Positions 1 through 12,253 of a stretch of 64,000 bases of DNA are shown one piece after another. The notes beneath the pieces were generated by a model. That model saw only the letters and a program-made list of their open reading frames with translations, was not told where the DNA came from and made no database searches. Source of the DNA: Conus ventricosus (lineage: Eukaryota; Mollusca; Gastropoda; Neogastropoda; Conidae). How positions within the stretch are numbered: the first letter of the stretch is position 1; every line of letters starts with the position of its first letter. The position numbers and the translations under genes are program-made. The stretch spans positions 132,167,725 to 132,231,724 of the forward strand of contig CM031595.1 in the NCBI GenBank assembly GCA_018398815.1, read 5' to 3'.

Positions 1-899
1 GAGAAGGGTGAGGGGATTTGAAGGACAGAGGAGGGGAGCCTGGTCAAGAGGTTTCAAGAAAGAAATGCAGTCAAAGTAGTATGTACAAAGCTCCACCAAA
101 CTATCAGATTCCACACATCAGCTGAACCAAGAACATCAGGACCAGCTGATTTGTGTTCAAGTTACCTGCTATGCTCTCCGCACATTTCTGCCTGCCTCTC
201 AGAGATAAATTGATGCTGGTGCTGAAAGATGTCCTGACAAACAGTGGGAGCTAATGGAACCCAAACACAGGTGTGTACTGCCTGAAGGGACCGAGCTGTC
301 AGCAGTGGGTTCCACGACTCTCTCCAACAACAAACATGGGTAGCTCCTTCCAACCACCCTCCTCTCCCTCCTCCCCCTCCTGCCCCACCTTCCATTTCTA
401 TTACTCTGGTGGCTACAGGTGTGCGCCAAAGGAGGTCTGCTTCTTCAGCTGCTGCTGCTGCTGAGCTACCTCGCAGGTTTTTTCCTTTTTCTTCAAAAGC
501 TGCATACCTCAGGCTTTTAAACAATCTTGTTTCTGGCAATGGGACCAGCCCCCAGACAAAACATGTACTCTTTGTTTGCGCTTTTCCAATGCATTCATAA
601 ATCTGCTGGGTACAGTCAATACTCACTGGCTTTGTTACCTCTAAGAGACGTCCAAAATAAACAAAGATTTGCAGGTTTTCACTCACAGGTGTTGCTTTCC
701 TGCCTAAGGACACGGTGGGGGAGAGAGAGAAGGAGGAGGAGGGAGGGAGGGAGAGACAGTGAGAGAGCGAGCAAACAAGTGAGGGAGGGGGGGGGGGAGG
801 AGGGAAAGAGAGAGAGAGAGAGAGAGGAGACAGAGACAGAAACAAAGAAAGAGAAATGGCAGAAAACTGAAATCCAACAATACACAGAGGACCCTCAAA

Positions 900-1960
900 G
901 GTCCGATAACCATACAAAAACAATCTGGCCATCAGTCCATGATAGATATAAAAGTGAGGAAGATAAAGCACACATGAGAAGACTCTCCTGACCACCAGTC
1001 AACAGACTACCTGCAAGAATGTTCAGCACATTTAAGGTCAGACAGAAAGAGCCATGGAAAGATATCTTTTGGTCACCAGTCCAGGACAAGGCAAGGTAAG
1101 GTAATGTTGCTTATAGCCCAGCTGACCACAAAGGGCCACATAAGGGCTGTCACCACATTGACATGGACCATGAAGCCAGCAGGAGTGATCAACATGCATG
1201 AAGGAAGGTAGGAAAAAGGGACAGAAGACATGGAAGGATACCTTTCGACCACTAGTCCAGGATAGACTACAGAGTGATCAACCAGCATGAAAGAAGGTTT
1301 AAAAAAAAAAAAAAAGGAAACAAGACATGGAAGGACACCTGTTCACCACCATCCAGGATAGCCCTGCAGGAGTGATCACCAGATTTGAAGGTAGGTAGGA
1401 CAAAGAGCCTGGCGGAATCACAGCGAGCGGTGGAAGACAGGGAGAGAGGGAGGAGAGTGGTGGCCGGATCATTAGGGATGCCCCAACGACCACAGACGAT
1501 GTCAAGGGATAGGTGAGGTGAGGTGAGGACAAAGAGACAGACAACACAGAAAGACATCCCATGACCACCAGCGTAGAAGAGCTACAGGAGAGTTCAACAG
1601 ACACAGAGGAAGGTCAGACAAAAAGACAGACAACATGGAAAGAAATCTCACCACCACCAATCAAGAAAGCCTAGATAAAGGGAGAAAGGGAGAACAACAG
1701 TTGACAAGGAGAGAAATCTGACCACCAATCCAGAAAAGCTTACAACTGAACAGACATGAAGGCTGGTAGGACAAAGAGACAAAGGATATCATAAGTAATC
1801 TCTTGATCAGCAGAATATGAGAGCTATGGGAGTGATCAAAATTCACAAATGAAGATGGGTAAAAGACACTGCAGACATGATAGGGAAATTTCTTGACCAC
1901 CAGTTCCGGACAGCTGACAGGAGGGATTATCAGACATGAAGGAAAGTAGGAAAAAAAACT
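900..1960. repeat. Degenerate ~90-100-bp tandem array
   Basis: A block recurs with the order: ACCACCAGTCCAGGATAG-like, CAGGAGTGATCA-like, CATGAAGGAAGGTAGGACAA-like, then GACATGGAAAGA-like. Clear occurrences begin near 930, 990, 1068, 1250, 1345, 1560, 1645, 1718, 1800 and 1893. Units have diverged in sequence and length, so the array is old. One unit is interrupted by a dispersed repeat at 1095-1165. Confidence 0.7.
1095..1165 (+). repeat. Short dispersed repeat, copy A
   Basis: Core TGTTGCTTATAGCCCAGC, then GACC.CAAAGGGCCA and AGGGCTGTCACC. The same ~60-bp core is found at four other places in the window. Confidence 0.75.
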
Positions 1961-2589
1961 TTGTTCTAGGCTAATGTGTCAAACAAAACAGGTAGTCTGG
2001 TAATAGCAATCAACAAAAACACAAGCGCTACAAATACAACAGTCTATTTTTCCACTGGTCAAACAAAATTCAGATCGTACACAATTCTGATCTGTATTTC
2101 TGTCAACATCTCCTCATCTGAACTAATAAGATTCCATTTACTATGGTTAACATGATCCCTGAAACTCTGATGAAACACAATGCTGAAACAAGTTAAAGCA
2201 CCCAAACAGCTCAACAGATGCACTTGGACCAAGAGAAGGGGTGGAGTGAAAAGATTTCATGAACACTCTTCCATCCACACAAAAAAGATATGGGGGAGAT
2301 TGGGTGCACCGAGATGGGAACATGCTGGTAACATCATTATTTCCTGACAATCTTGATACTCTTGGCTGCTGATGCAATCAATGTGCTTCTCCCACATCTT
2401 AACAAGCATTTCCCTAAATGGAGGATTAAAGGAAACAAACAGACGGACAGACAGAGAGACAGGATTACAGTAAAGGAGAACTGGACAGATAAAGGATGAA
2501 GAAAAAAAGAGCAAATAGAGATAAAAATCATATATCTAAAAAAAAAAAAAAAAAACCGAAGGAAATAAAGGGAAAAAGAAGTAAGGAGG

Positions 2590-3800
2590 AAAGGAAGCCG
2601 GAAAGTGGAACTGTTGCAGAGTGTAATGAAAGATGTGAAAGAAGGGGAAAGGTCTGATCAATTCCAATCCCTGTTGACAGGTGTAAAGGCAGGCAGAGGT
2701 CCGAACTACTGCAATCCCTGAAGAAAGATGTTAGAGAAGGGGAAAGTTCTGAACTACTGCAATCCCTGAAGAAAGATGTTAGAGCAGGGGAAAGGTCTGA
2801 ACTACTGCAATCCCTGAAGAAAGATGTTAGAGAAGGGGAAAGGTCTGAACTACTGCAATCCCTGAAGAAAGATGTTAGAGAAGGGGAAAGGTCTGAACTA
2901 CTGCAATCCCTGAAGAAAGACGTTAGCAAAGTGTTAAGGTCTGAACTACTGCAATCCCTAAAGAAAGATGTCAAAGAATGGGAAAGGTCTGAATTACTGC
3001 AATCCCTGAAGAAAGATGTTAGAGAAGAAGGGAAAAGGTCTGAATTACTGCAATCCCTGAAGAAAGATATCGGAGAAGGGGAAAGGTCTGAATTACTGCA
3101 CTCCCCGGAGAAAGATGTTAGAAAAGTGGAAAGGTCTGAACTACTGCAATCCCTGAGGAAATATGTCAAAGAATGGGAAAGGTCTGAATTACTGCAATCC
3201 CTAAAGAAAGATGTCAGAGAAGAAGGGAAAACGTCTGAATTACTGCAATACCTGAAGAAAGATGTCAAAGAAGGGGAGGGGTCTGAATTACTGCAATCCC
3301 TAAAGAAAGATGTCAGAAATAGGTCTGAATTACTTCAATCCCTGAGGAAAGATGTCAAAGAAGGGGAAATGTCGGAACGACACGAGTAAAGATACCAGAG
3401 AAGAGGAAAGGTCCGAACTGTAGTTATTTCTGAGAAAAAAAATGGGAGAGAATAGGAAAGAGTTTGAAGTATTGCAATTCCTCCAGAAGATAGTGAATAA
3501 CAGGGAAATGTTTGAACATTTGGAATTCTTCAGGAAATGTGTGAAAGAAAAGGGATGGCCTACATTGATGTAAACCCCGAGAAAAAGTGTGAAAGAACGG
3601 GTAAAGTCTGAACTGTTGCTGTCCCCAAAGTAAGGTATGAAAAGAAAGAGAAAAGTCTGGACATCTACAGTCCCTTAGGAAAGGTGTAAGAAAAAGGGAA
3701 AGATATGAAGACTGTGCTCCCTGTGGAAAATTGTGAAAGAGAAGGAAAAGTCCAACTTACTGCTACCCCCAAAGACAACTGAATGAAAGGAATTGGTCAG
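2590..3800. repeat. 48-bp minisatellite
   Basis: Unit reads GAAGAAAGATGTTAGAGAAGG... through AGGTCTGAACTACTGCAATCCCT; 16 codons long, so both strands stay open (a Ser/Asp/Phe-rich frame on minus). About 15 well-kept units lie between 2690 and 3400 and increasingly degraded units continue to ~3800. Central units (2690-2930) are nearly identical; outer units differ, as expected from ongoing homogenisation in the middle. Confidence 0.9.
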
Positions 3801-4530
3801 AACCACTGTTATTTATCTGCCAACATGAAACACAAGTTGTTTTTTCTTTTTAAATGAATGAGGTCGGAGACAGACTCCACTGACGATCCACACTGAAAAT
3901 AAGCAACATTCATACAGCAGGTGATTTGTTGTTGCTGTTATTGTTTGTTTTGTTGCAGTCTCAGCTGGTTTTATTTGGAGGTGGTGGTGGTGGTGGTGTG
4001 GTGGTGGTGTTAGTGGTTATATTCTGGTTAAATGTCAATACCCATCTAGCTGTTGTTGCTGTTGATGCTATTTTTCTTTTTTTGTTGAGGTGATTGTGCT
4101 GGTGGTGCACTGTTTGTGATCATAGAGGCATTAATGTTGCTGATGCTTTGGTTGTTTATAGGTACAATTGCTATTGCTTATTGCTGCTGTTGCTTGTTTG
4201 CGATTAGCGTCACTGCATATGTGAACAACAGATTAAGGAAATAATTATTTTTTGTGCTCAGATCCTTTCTGTGCTTGATTTAAGGATTTTAAGGACACTA
4301 ACATACAACTGGTATGAATACATCTCAAATCCCACCCTACCCTTTTGTATTTTGGAAGAACATTAACAAAGAAAGAAAAAAAATAACAAGACAAAACAAA
4401 ACAAACCAAGTGCCATTGGGAACAAATCAGTACAATCACCTTCAAACCATACACCAAAGCTACCACCACCAACCCTCCACACACATACAAGCACACATAC
4501 ACATCACAATATCACAAAAGATTCACTTAC

Positions 4531-4579
4531 CCTGTACAAGACTTCTTCGGGTGTCAGAACCTTTCCATCTTCATCCAGT
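4531..4579 (-). CDS. SGSM3: SGSM3 exon 17 (RUN domain; last exon in window)
   Basis: 49 bases, phase 2 in and phase 0 out: RLDEDGKVLTPEEVLYR, almost identical to vertebrate RLDEDGKVLTPEELLYR. Donor AGG|GTAAGT, so at least one more exon (expected AVQ...MDVKLRSL) lies below position 1; none was found between 1 and 4530. Confidence 0.95.
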
Positions 4580-4881
4580 CTGTAACACGTGAACATTTAT
4601 CAAATGTACTGCCGTTTTTGTTACATTTCTCTACTCTCCAACATCAATGAATAAACAAAAAAAAAACAAATACAACAGAAGTGTTTGTATTCTGCAATTC
4701 CAAAGCAGATTGAAAAATGAAAGGTTTTGAAGGAAACAAGTTAAATAACTGCTCTTCAGATCATATTAAGGTTCATTTCTTACAAACTTATATTTCTAGG
4801 TCCTCACTACACTATCCAAGCCTTCCCTACTAAGACAAATCCTTACGCCAACCAGACGATGCTTTTTTTTTTTTGCTATTG

Positions 4882-4885
<4 letters not shown>

Positions 4886-4940
<55 letters not shown>

Positions 4941-4948
4941 ACACGCGC
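4886..4948. repeat. (GT)n microsatellite
   Basis: Uninterrupted GT run ending in alternating GC/AC. Confidence 0.95.
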
Positions 4949-6148
4949 ATGAATCGGTGGGTGGGTGGCATGTTTGTTTGATATGTATCTATATATAGCA
5001 TGTTTGTTTGGTCAACAAAAAATGACATTTAAAATGCTGAGTATTCAAACACAGAATATTTATCCATTGTATCATTACTTCTTCGAAGGCAAAGTTACAT
5101 GTCCTCAAAATTTATACTGGCTTTGCATCCCCCTTTAACAAACCATTCCGCTTTACTCTATCCATCCACTACCACCAGTAATGTAGTTTTGCCCTATTCT
5201 TGCCTGTAAGGGTAACCTTATATTTTGTATCCAGAAGGAAGTTACTTGTGAAGTCTGACAGTTAAAAGGTGCAGTTTGAAGGCTTTTCTGCACTGACTTC
5301 AACTTCTGAGGCAATGTAGTAAAAAGACTCCAGAAATAGGAAAAATGTGGGTGACCACATTGATCAGTTGAAAAAAAAATTTAACAAAAGCCAGAGACAT
5401 GCTCAGCAAACTATATCCCTTATAAGCATCTTTATACAAAATTAAGTGTGATTTTGACAGACTATTTTACATAAGTTTTTCTTCAGCAGGGGAAATACTG
5501 AACAGATAAAAAAGAGTCAACGAGAAAACAAAAAAAAAGCAGCAACAACACATGAACAGAACGAAATGGTATCCCATGCCTTCACAGCCCTCTAGCAAGG
5601 CCGAGTAACATAGAGCACGGAATGCTGGTGACAAGGGCGGCTGACACCTCTGGAAAGGTGAGAGAGCATGAAGCAGGTGAGAAAGGTATCGCCTGCAGAG
5701 GTGCCAGTGGAACTACTATTTTCTTGACAGGCCAACGTTTGCCGCTGACAGCTGGCACTAATGCGCTTCCCAACAATGCACATGCTAAGTGTCACGTACG
5801 CCCTTGCTTTCACCACCAACGCTGTTGCTACCGAATGTCTTGCTGTGAAGGAGACGCAGCCTACATCTGATTATGTGGTGTTTAGCGAAACCCAATTCTC
5901 AACAACTGCCAAGCTAAGGTCCTTCCCTCAATCCTATGTAACACATACGTGCGTGCGCACACATTATACACACACACACTCTCTCTCTTACATTATACAC
6001 CACATATCTCCTCTTCCCTTATTCCCACCTCTTTCCACCCAACCCCTCTCCCTTTTCCAAGCAGAACAATTGTTACAATCATTACTCAACATGACATACA
6101 GTCCAGATATGAATTAGCAGACCCCATCATTTCCCCTTCAATGACACT

Positions 6149-6170
6149 CCCCCCCCCCCCCCCCCCCCCC
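6149..6170. repeat. Poly-C tract, 22 bases
   Basis: Uninterrupted C run in a C/T-rich stretch; G-rich on the transcribed (minus) strand. Confidence 0.95.
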
Positions 6171-6219
6171 AACACTTTTAAATCCTCCCTCCTCCACCCC
6201 TTCTCCCGTCACCCCTTAC

Positions 6220-6290
6220 CTGTATGTTTTGCACAGCACCAGCCTGGAATAGACACTCTGGAAATCCTTCTCCACCTCTCTTGTTGCCGC
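6220..6290 (-). CDS. SGSM3: SGSM3 exon 16 (RUN domain)
   Basis: 71 bases, phase 0 in and phase 2 out: [20 protein letters not shown] then KTY. Matches vertebrate [23 protein letters not shown]. It is too short for ordinary ORF searches and was found by reading the minus strand for RUN-domain sequence. Confidence 0.95.
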
Positions 6291-7127
6291 CTGGAACACA
6301 AGAGTTGAAGGCATTCCCTTCAATAAGCCATGCTCCACAGCTACTTCATTTCAACAGTAGAAATAGTGTAATGAAAAGCCAACCCGACTGTTAACAAAAA
6401 AATTCTTAAAAAGAGATACAGTCTCTGAGAACAACATACAGTCACATTTTACAGAGTCAGTGCGCCAGTTGTGGTGCTTGTACAGCAGCTTGGTCACAGT
6501 ATATATCATCCAGACAACCACCAAAAAAAAGTGAGGCAACTGTATGGCAAGAAAACAGTAACTAGAAGGGCACTCTGGAGAGCACGTACCTCCACCATGG
6601 ACGACCAGATCCTAGATCAGCCATCAAATTCAGATGTACCCCACGGACCCACACCAAAATTTAACAGAACTGCCCTTGGACCACATTCCTGCTACAGGTC
6701 TACAAAGTGTCACTGAAATCAGTTCAGCAATTTTTGCATCATCTTGCTGAATGGATTCTGGATCTGCTTTTTCAACTTGATCTGCACCACTGATCCACAC
6801 CGACATGTTATAGGTCTGTTGGTGGGCCACATTCTATTTTTCCACCAAGCTTTGTTTAATCAGTTCAGCAGGGTGGGGTTTTTTTTCTTGTTTTTTGTGT
6901 GCATAATCTTGCTGTAACTTGTAAAAGATAGACAGACAAACAGATGGAAATGAGTGAAAATTCCTATGGCGAAAGTACTGAACACAGCATGGAAGAAAGG
7001 GATGTAAACCCGGCACACACAAGCCATTCCTTGCATTAATGAAATTTCATCCTCTCCAGACATCATTTTTACTTGCTTGTGAAGCTTTTCTTCCAGTACT
7101 TCTATGACTGTACTTATCCTGTTTCAG

Positions 7128-7129
<2 letters not shown>

Positions 7130-7185
<56 letters not shown>

Positions 7186-7245
7186 TGTGTGTGTGTGTGG
7201 CCCTGTGTGTGTGTGTGTGTGTGTGTGTTTGTGTATTTGTGTTGT
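7130..7245. repeat. (GT)n microsatellite
   Basis: Imperfect GT array. Confidence 0.95.
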
Positions 7246-7617
7246 GGTCATTAAGGAGACAATTCTCAGATATTTTCACCTGAAGTGCAGATCTGCAATT
7301 CTCGCAGATGTCTGCTGAGTTTTCCCAGTCGTCTGTGCTGGTAATGTGCCTCTCTGAAATATTGCCTAGCCCTGAAAATATCTACTAAATTACCTTTCTG
7401 TTTGCATCTAAGAGTATGTTTAAAGTCTGGCTGTAGGCTTTGGTCACATACATGGGTCCTTAAATGTTTGGCATTTGGTTTTTCATGATGTGATGCCACG
7501 TTGTTTTCTGCATCCAAATTTAAAAGTCTTTAGTATACACAGGCATGAAGTCCTCAGAAGTGGGGTGAGAAACCTGAGAGTGTTAAAAAGTCTGTTCAAC
7601 AATCAGAACAAAAGTTG

Positions 7618-7667
7618 TGTGAGTGTGTGAGTGCATGTGTGTGCACAAGTGTGTGTGTGTGTGTGTG

Positions 7668-7710
<43 letters not shown>

Positions 7711-7735
7711 TGATGTGCACATGTGTGTGTATGTT
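7618..7735. repeat. (GT)n microsatellite
   Basis: Imperfect GT array. Confidence 0.95.
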
Positions 7736-8134
7736 TGTATTCAGTTCTAATATTCACAATTATCCTTTTCATTCAAAATTCTTTCTTCTTTTTAACTTAA
7801 ATCCTACCTGTTCTGTTCTTTCTTTCTCTCAGTCTGTCACACTCTCTGTCTCTCTCTGTCTCCTCCCAAACTCAGCCACCCTCCATCCCACACTTCCTCT
7901 CTTTTTTTCTCTCTCTCTTTATCTCCCTGGCTACTGAATATTCATTTTCTTATCCATTACATCCATCATACTCATTTTGCTGACAGTGACTTTGATATGC
8001 TTGCTTTACATCATATTCATTTCACATATATGACTGCATGCCACCTGTTCCCAGTCGGCGGTGCTGGCATATAGTGCAAGCAGTTAAAACAAAAACTGTC
8101 CTGTTTTTTTCCTTCTACCATTTAATTTCCACAG

Positions 8135-8137
<3 letters not shown>

Positions 8138-8198
<61 letters not shown>

Positions 8199-8223
8199 AT
8201 ACATACATATATATATATATTAT

Positions 8224-8276
<53 letters not shown>
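8138..8276. repeat. Compound (GT)n-(TA)n-(GATA)n microsatellite
   Basis: GT run to ~8195, TACA/TA transition, then about twelve GATA units from ~8226 to 8274. Confidence 0.95.
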
Positions 8277-8654
8277 GATACATATCAAAGATTACCCCTG
8301 TACATTACATAATCATTTTAGTTTTTCAGCAACTTATTTCCTTACCACACATTCTTTTCGTTTTACTTTTCTACCCTTCGCTGGCTGCTTTGGGGTGCTG
8401 TTGACTTCCGTTTTTCAACCTTGGTGGTGAGAATACCATGGAATTGTAGACTGTGGTATATGTCCATTTGATGCCATGGGAGCACAGACACAATCAGCCA
8501 TGCTTCCCTTATGAGTCCGATACAGCAGACGATAGGCCTCATAGCAGGCAATATGAATGGTTCTGTCTTCCAGATGGGTTTTAAAGGTCCCCATATGCTC
8601 ATAGAGAAGAATTTTATATATGTAATATATTTCCCTGATTTTTCATTCTCATTT

Positions 8655-8790
8655 CCTTTCCGGTGCTGTGGCGGGCCAAGGTGAGCTGTGGCAGTGGATG
8701 GGGAGGTGTGTGTGTGTGTGTGTGTGTGTGTCAGAATGAGCAGCATGGGTGCATGCCTCTGACATTGCACAGAAGATGGGACAGCAAAAA
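8655..8790 (+). mobile_element. Long tRNA-headed SINE, 3' fragment (copy 4)
   Basis: CGGTGCTGTGGCGGGCCAAG..., GGCTGTGGCAGTGGATGGGG-like and AGCATGGGTGCATGCCTCTG match the tail half of the minus-strand copy at 49.6-50.5 kb in the same order. A (GT)n run has expanded inside it where the other copy reads GGTGTC. Confidence 0.65.
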
Positions 8791-8938
8791 AAGACAAAAA
8801 ATCTATTACATTCAGAATTAAGGAGCAAAAAAAAAATTCAAATTGAGAACCCACAAGGAAGAGAATTTGTTACGCAGGGTGCATTGGTAAAGAACTGATA
8901 CATACACTATGTGCTCTCTCCCCTCCCCTCCTTCATTC

Positions 8939-9000
8939 CCGCCCTGATGTGGCCCTTTGCGGTCGGTCGGCTGGGCTATAAGCAATATTATCTTATCTCC
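8939..9000 (-). repeat. Short dispersed repeat, copy D (inverted)
   Basis: Reverse complement of the core: GCCCTGATGTGGCCCTTTGC, then GGTCGGCTGGGCTATAAGCAAT. Confidence 0.75.
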
Positions 9001-9769
9001 TTCATTCCCTCCACACACACCCCTCCCCCCCCTCTCTCTCTCTCTCTCTTTCTCTTTCTCCTGTCCAAGAGCACTCTATTTTTCTTGCCTGATCAACATA
9101 TTAAAATATTTTCCCTGTAGACCTTCATCAGGGCGAGGACTGGACAAAAAAAATAAGCATGACAGTACTTACCTATTATCCTCATAAAGAAGAATTTCTC
9201 TCTTTCTATTTCTATCTTGCTTTCTGCCCCTCCTTTCTCGCCGTTTAATTTTGTTCCCTTCTCCCGAATTCATTCAGTTTTCAAAAATGCTGTAACCGAC
9301 ATATTGAAAAGGAAATTTGTGTACACAATCATCTTGTACAAAGACAGTCCATCTGCACCTTCTCCCTCTTCCATGCACTTTATGGAATGAATATTAAACA
9401 GATGTTTCCTGTCAAAACACAAGTGATGTCATGACTGCTTCCTCAGTGGAGTTTGACACACAAACAAATTCATCACTTCTGTTCTGTTTTGCCTTATTTC
9501 TTTCCGACTTACCGAATGTGTTAAATTTTGATTTCACTGTTTATTCGAGGCAGATTTTTAAGAATGTGCACCTTTTACATTGCCTCCTTTCATTGCTGAC
9601 TTTATGTCCTCTGGTGTCCTATAAGATCTTTTTTTTTTAAATTAATGTTCATTATGAGTGCAAAAGCTGTCTTCTGAATAATAAGGATAATACTTATGTA
9701 CATTTTCTGTGCTTGATACTATTTACAAGATCTCACAATCAATCCCACACAAAAGAAAATGTTAAAAAT

Positions 9770-10000
9770 GTCTGTCTATGTTTGTATCTGCATGAATGCC
9801 TGTTGTTTTACCTTATCCTGTAACTCTTGACTTCACTCTCACTTACAGTTACATATACACATACATCCAAACCCACAAACAGAGGTCACTCTATTGAAAT
9901 CATCTTTATTTCCCACTACACAACCTTCCTCCATGTCCCCCATCCCTCCACTCCCCACCATCTTCCCCCTCCTCATCTCCTCCTCTCTCAAATAACACTG
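9770..10000 (+). repeat. Local duplication, first copy
   Basis: About 240 bp starting TGTCTGTCTATGTTTGTATC and ending in a pyrimidine-rich CTCATCTCCTCCTC stretch; a diverged direct copy lies at ~10705-10945. Confidence 0.65.
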
Positions 10001-10090
10001 GGTGGAACATCTCTGAACATCATGCAAATCCCATGTCTTTATGTTTCATGAACATGTTTCACACTGCGAGTGGCCAATCACAAGGTACTG
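9995..10090 (-). pseudogene. Possible Jockey-like non-LTR element 3' scrap
   Basis: GGTGGAACATCTCTGAACA is shared with the C-terminal part of the non-LTR remnant near 48.82 kb; on minus both encode a short F/RDVPP-like motif usual near the end of such ORFs. Very short, so tentative. Confidence 0.3.
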
Positions 10091-10659
10091 AACCATGAAG
10101 CCTCCCGACCTTTAAAGAGATGTGCGAGTGTATGTATAAGTTATGTATAAGTGCGTGTAATCAACACACAGCTTTTCTTGTTTGTGGCCACCAGAAGCAG
10201 ACCGATGTAGCATCAAAGCAAAAGGAATGCTGGAAAGGAATTTTTGCCATCTCAAGTCCAAGCACTGGTGGGACATGCATGTTATTGAATGTTTACTCTT
10301 GGCTGCGCATACAAGAGTGTGTACATACACACAAACACAGATAGGTGTGCATGCATATGCATATACACACACACGCACACTCTCAGACAGACACACATTC
10401 ACATACATTATTCTATACATATACACAAACACACATGCCTATAAATACAAATACACACACAACACTCACACACTCGAAATGGGACATCCAGCTTACATAG
10501 AAAGACAGAGGAAAAAAGTTACATAGAAAGACAGAGAAAAAGAAAACAACTGAAGACAAAGAGTAACTGGATTTTTATTTGGATCCTGAAGGCAACTGGC
10601 AAAGCTATTTTTCAGAAGTTTGCTTGTACACGGCATGCACGTACGCAGGCATGCACACA

Positions 10660-10661
10660 TG

Positions 10662-10697
<36 letters not shown>
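10660..10697. repeat. (CA)n microsatellite
   Basis: Uninterrupted CA run. Confidence 0.95.
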
Positions 10698-10704
10698 TAG
10701 AAAT

Positions 10705-10945
10705 TTTTTTAAATGCCTGTCCGTGTTTGCATCTGCATTAATGCCAACTTAATTCATCCTAATCCATAACTCGATCTCATTCTCACTTACACATACATCC
10801 ACACCACAGAGATCAGTCTATCAAAATCATGTTTATTTGTTACTACATACCCCCCCCCCCCCCCCCCCCCCCCCCCACTCCCTCCAGTCCCCATCATTTT
10901 CCTCCTCCCCATCTCCTCCCAACCTCTCCCTCTCTAACTTCTCAT
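10705..10945 (+). repeat. Local duplication, second copy
   Basis: Direct repeat of ~9770-10000 (TGCCTGTCCGTGTTTGCATC, then CACTTACACATACATCCA, then CTCCCCATCTCCTCC), now carrying a 27-base poly-C run at 10850-10876. Confidence 0.65.
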
Positions 10946-10965
10946 CCCCCCCCCCCCCCCCCCCC
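10850..10965. repeat. Two poly-C tracts (27 and 20 bases)
   Basis: C27 at 10850-10876 and C20 at 10946-10965 in a strongly pyrimidine-biased 200-bp stretch. Confidence 0.95.
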
Positions 10966-11396
10966 TGCTCACCGCATTTTCACCCCCTGTCCCCTCCCCT
11001 CTCTCCCTGCATTCCCTCTCATCCACCATCTTGCATCCTTCACCCGCCTTTCCTCCATCCCCACCCACACCTGTTTCAAAAGATGATGAAAAATGAGTTG
11101 CCTGAGCGCTGTGGAATGCAAAAGGGGTTAATCCCATCCACCTGTCCTAAACGGGTTCTCTATCCATCTAGATTACAGAGCCTGGGTTCAAGGGAGTGTG
11201 GACATGTTGATCGCACCCAGTGACCAGCCTCCTTCTCCAGATGAGACCCAATCTGCTGTCGAACTCTAAGCTGGGTGTTCCCTGTCCTCCTCTTTCACAA
11301 GCCCCCTTCACAGACCTATTCCTTCCAGTCTGATCTAGTTGGCTGACTGGCTGGGATTACCGGATATCCTTGTATGGTTTGCCTGCTTGACCAGCT

Positions 11397-11580
11397 TTCT
11401 TAAATGGTTGATATACCTAATTTACCCATCAAAGGTAGGATACCCCAGACAATATCTTTCTTAAAAGGTTGATAACCTATTTTACCCATCGAAGGTAGGT
11501 TACCCCAGACAATATCTTTCTTAAAAGGTTGATAACCTATTTTACCCATCGAAGGCAGGTTACCCCAGACAATATCTTTC
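11397..11580. repeat. 60-bp satellite, three units
   Basis: Unit TTAAAAGGTTGATAACCTAT, then TTTACCCATCGAAGGTAGG and TTACCCCAGACAATATCTTTC, repeated at 60-bp spacing. A fourth, diverged unit continues at 12250-12305 after an inserted element. Confidence 0.92.
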
Positions 11581-12253
11581 TTAACTCAATCAAGTCTTGT
11601 CGGAAGCGGGTTTCCGACACTGTTCACATCGCTTGAAGGCGTGTCAGATGCATACTTTCGACAGAGTTTGACGATGTTTAAATCATACCGCCTTTTATCA
11701 AAGGGCAATAAATCTTGTTTTAGGGACAGCTTAGGGCGATTTCTTGCAGTTGCTTACCTTAGACCATTCTTCATGTATTTTGTAGTAGTTTTATACAGAT
11801 TTGAATTTTCCTACTCTCAGTTCCCGCAATCACACGATTTTGAACACGATCACACGATTTTGAGTGGACCAAGCATTTTGTGGTCAAATTCTTGTTTTAT
11901 GCAGTTGTCATAAATATAATATTCTCTGTAGGTCACACTAAGTGCTCAGAAGTGTAACTGAACTTGTGTGGGAGGATAGAGAGCATGAAGAAATGGATTA
12001 CACAGTGCGCACAAAAAGTTTTTGTTTTTCTGCAAATGTGTATCATTTTGAATTACTTACATCATGTGAACTGCGTTGATTCCTCACAGAACGTAAGCAT
12101 TTTTTATAAATATATTGTTTCTTCTATCCAATGGTGTATACTTCATCCTCCTAGGTGAAGTGGTTGATTTTTTATGGTTTTTTGAAAATTGCCAAAAACT
12201 GTGTGATCTGAGGGACAAACTGGTCCATTCTGGCTGTGACTTGATTGAGTTAA
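11581..12253. mobile_element. piggyBac-like MITE (TTAA-flanked, 673 bp)
   Basis: TTAA at both ends (11581-11584, 12250-12253) and 12-bp terminal inverted repeats CTCAATCAAGTC / GACTTGATTGAG. The TTAA is part of the satellite unit, so the empty site can be read from neighbouring units: CTTTC-TTAA-AAGGTTG. No transposase frame recognised inside; a non-autonomous element. Confidence 0.85.

Larger units (their letters stand above)
1..4530 (-). other. SGSM3 intron 17 (partial)
   Basis: No coding sequence recognised on either strand. Holds a purine-rich, low-complexity stretch (about 715-860), a degenerate ~90-bp tandem array, a short dispersed repeat, a 48-bp minisatellite and GGT-rich simple sequence near 3970-4010. 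The remaining 3800-4500 is plain AT-rich intron. Confidence 0.8.
4580..6219 (-). other. SGSM3 intron 16
   Basis: Contains a long (GT)n array at 4886-4948 and a 22-base poly-C run at 6149-6170 in a pyrimidine-rich tract close to the exon 16 donor. Nothing else recognised. Confidence 0.8.

Noticed and set aside
162..995. 277-codon minus-strand frame, Ser/Leu/Pro-rich
   Set aside because: It is produced by purine-rich low-complexity sequence (GA and GGA runs) at 715-860; no domain and no splice logic.
2528..3268. 246-codon minus frame with 16-residue repeats
   Set aside because: It arises from the 48-bp tandem unit being a multiple of three; the opposite strand is equally open.
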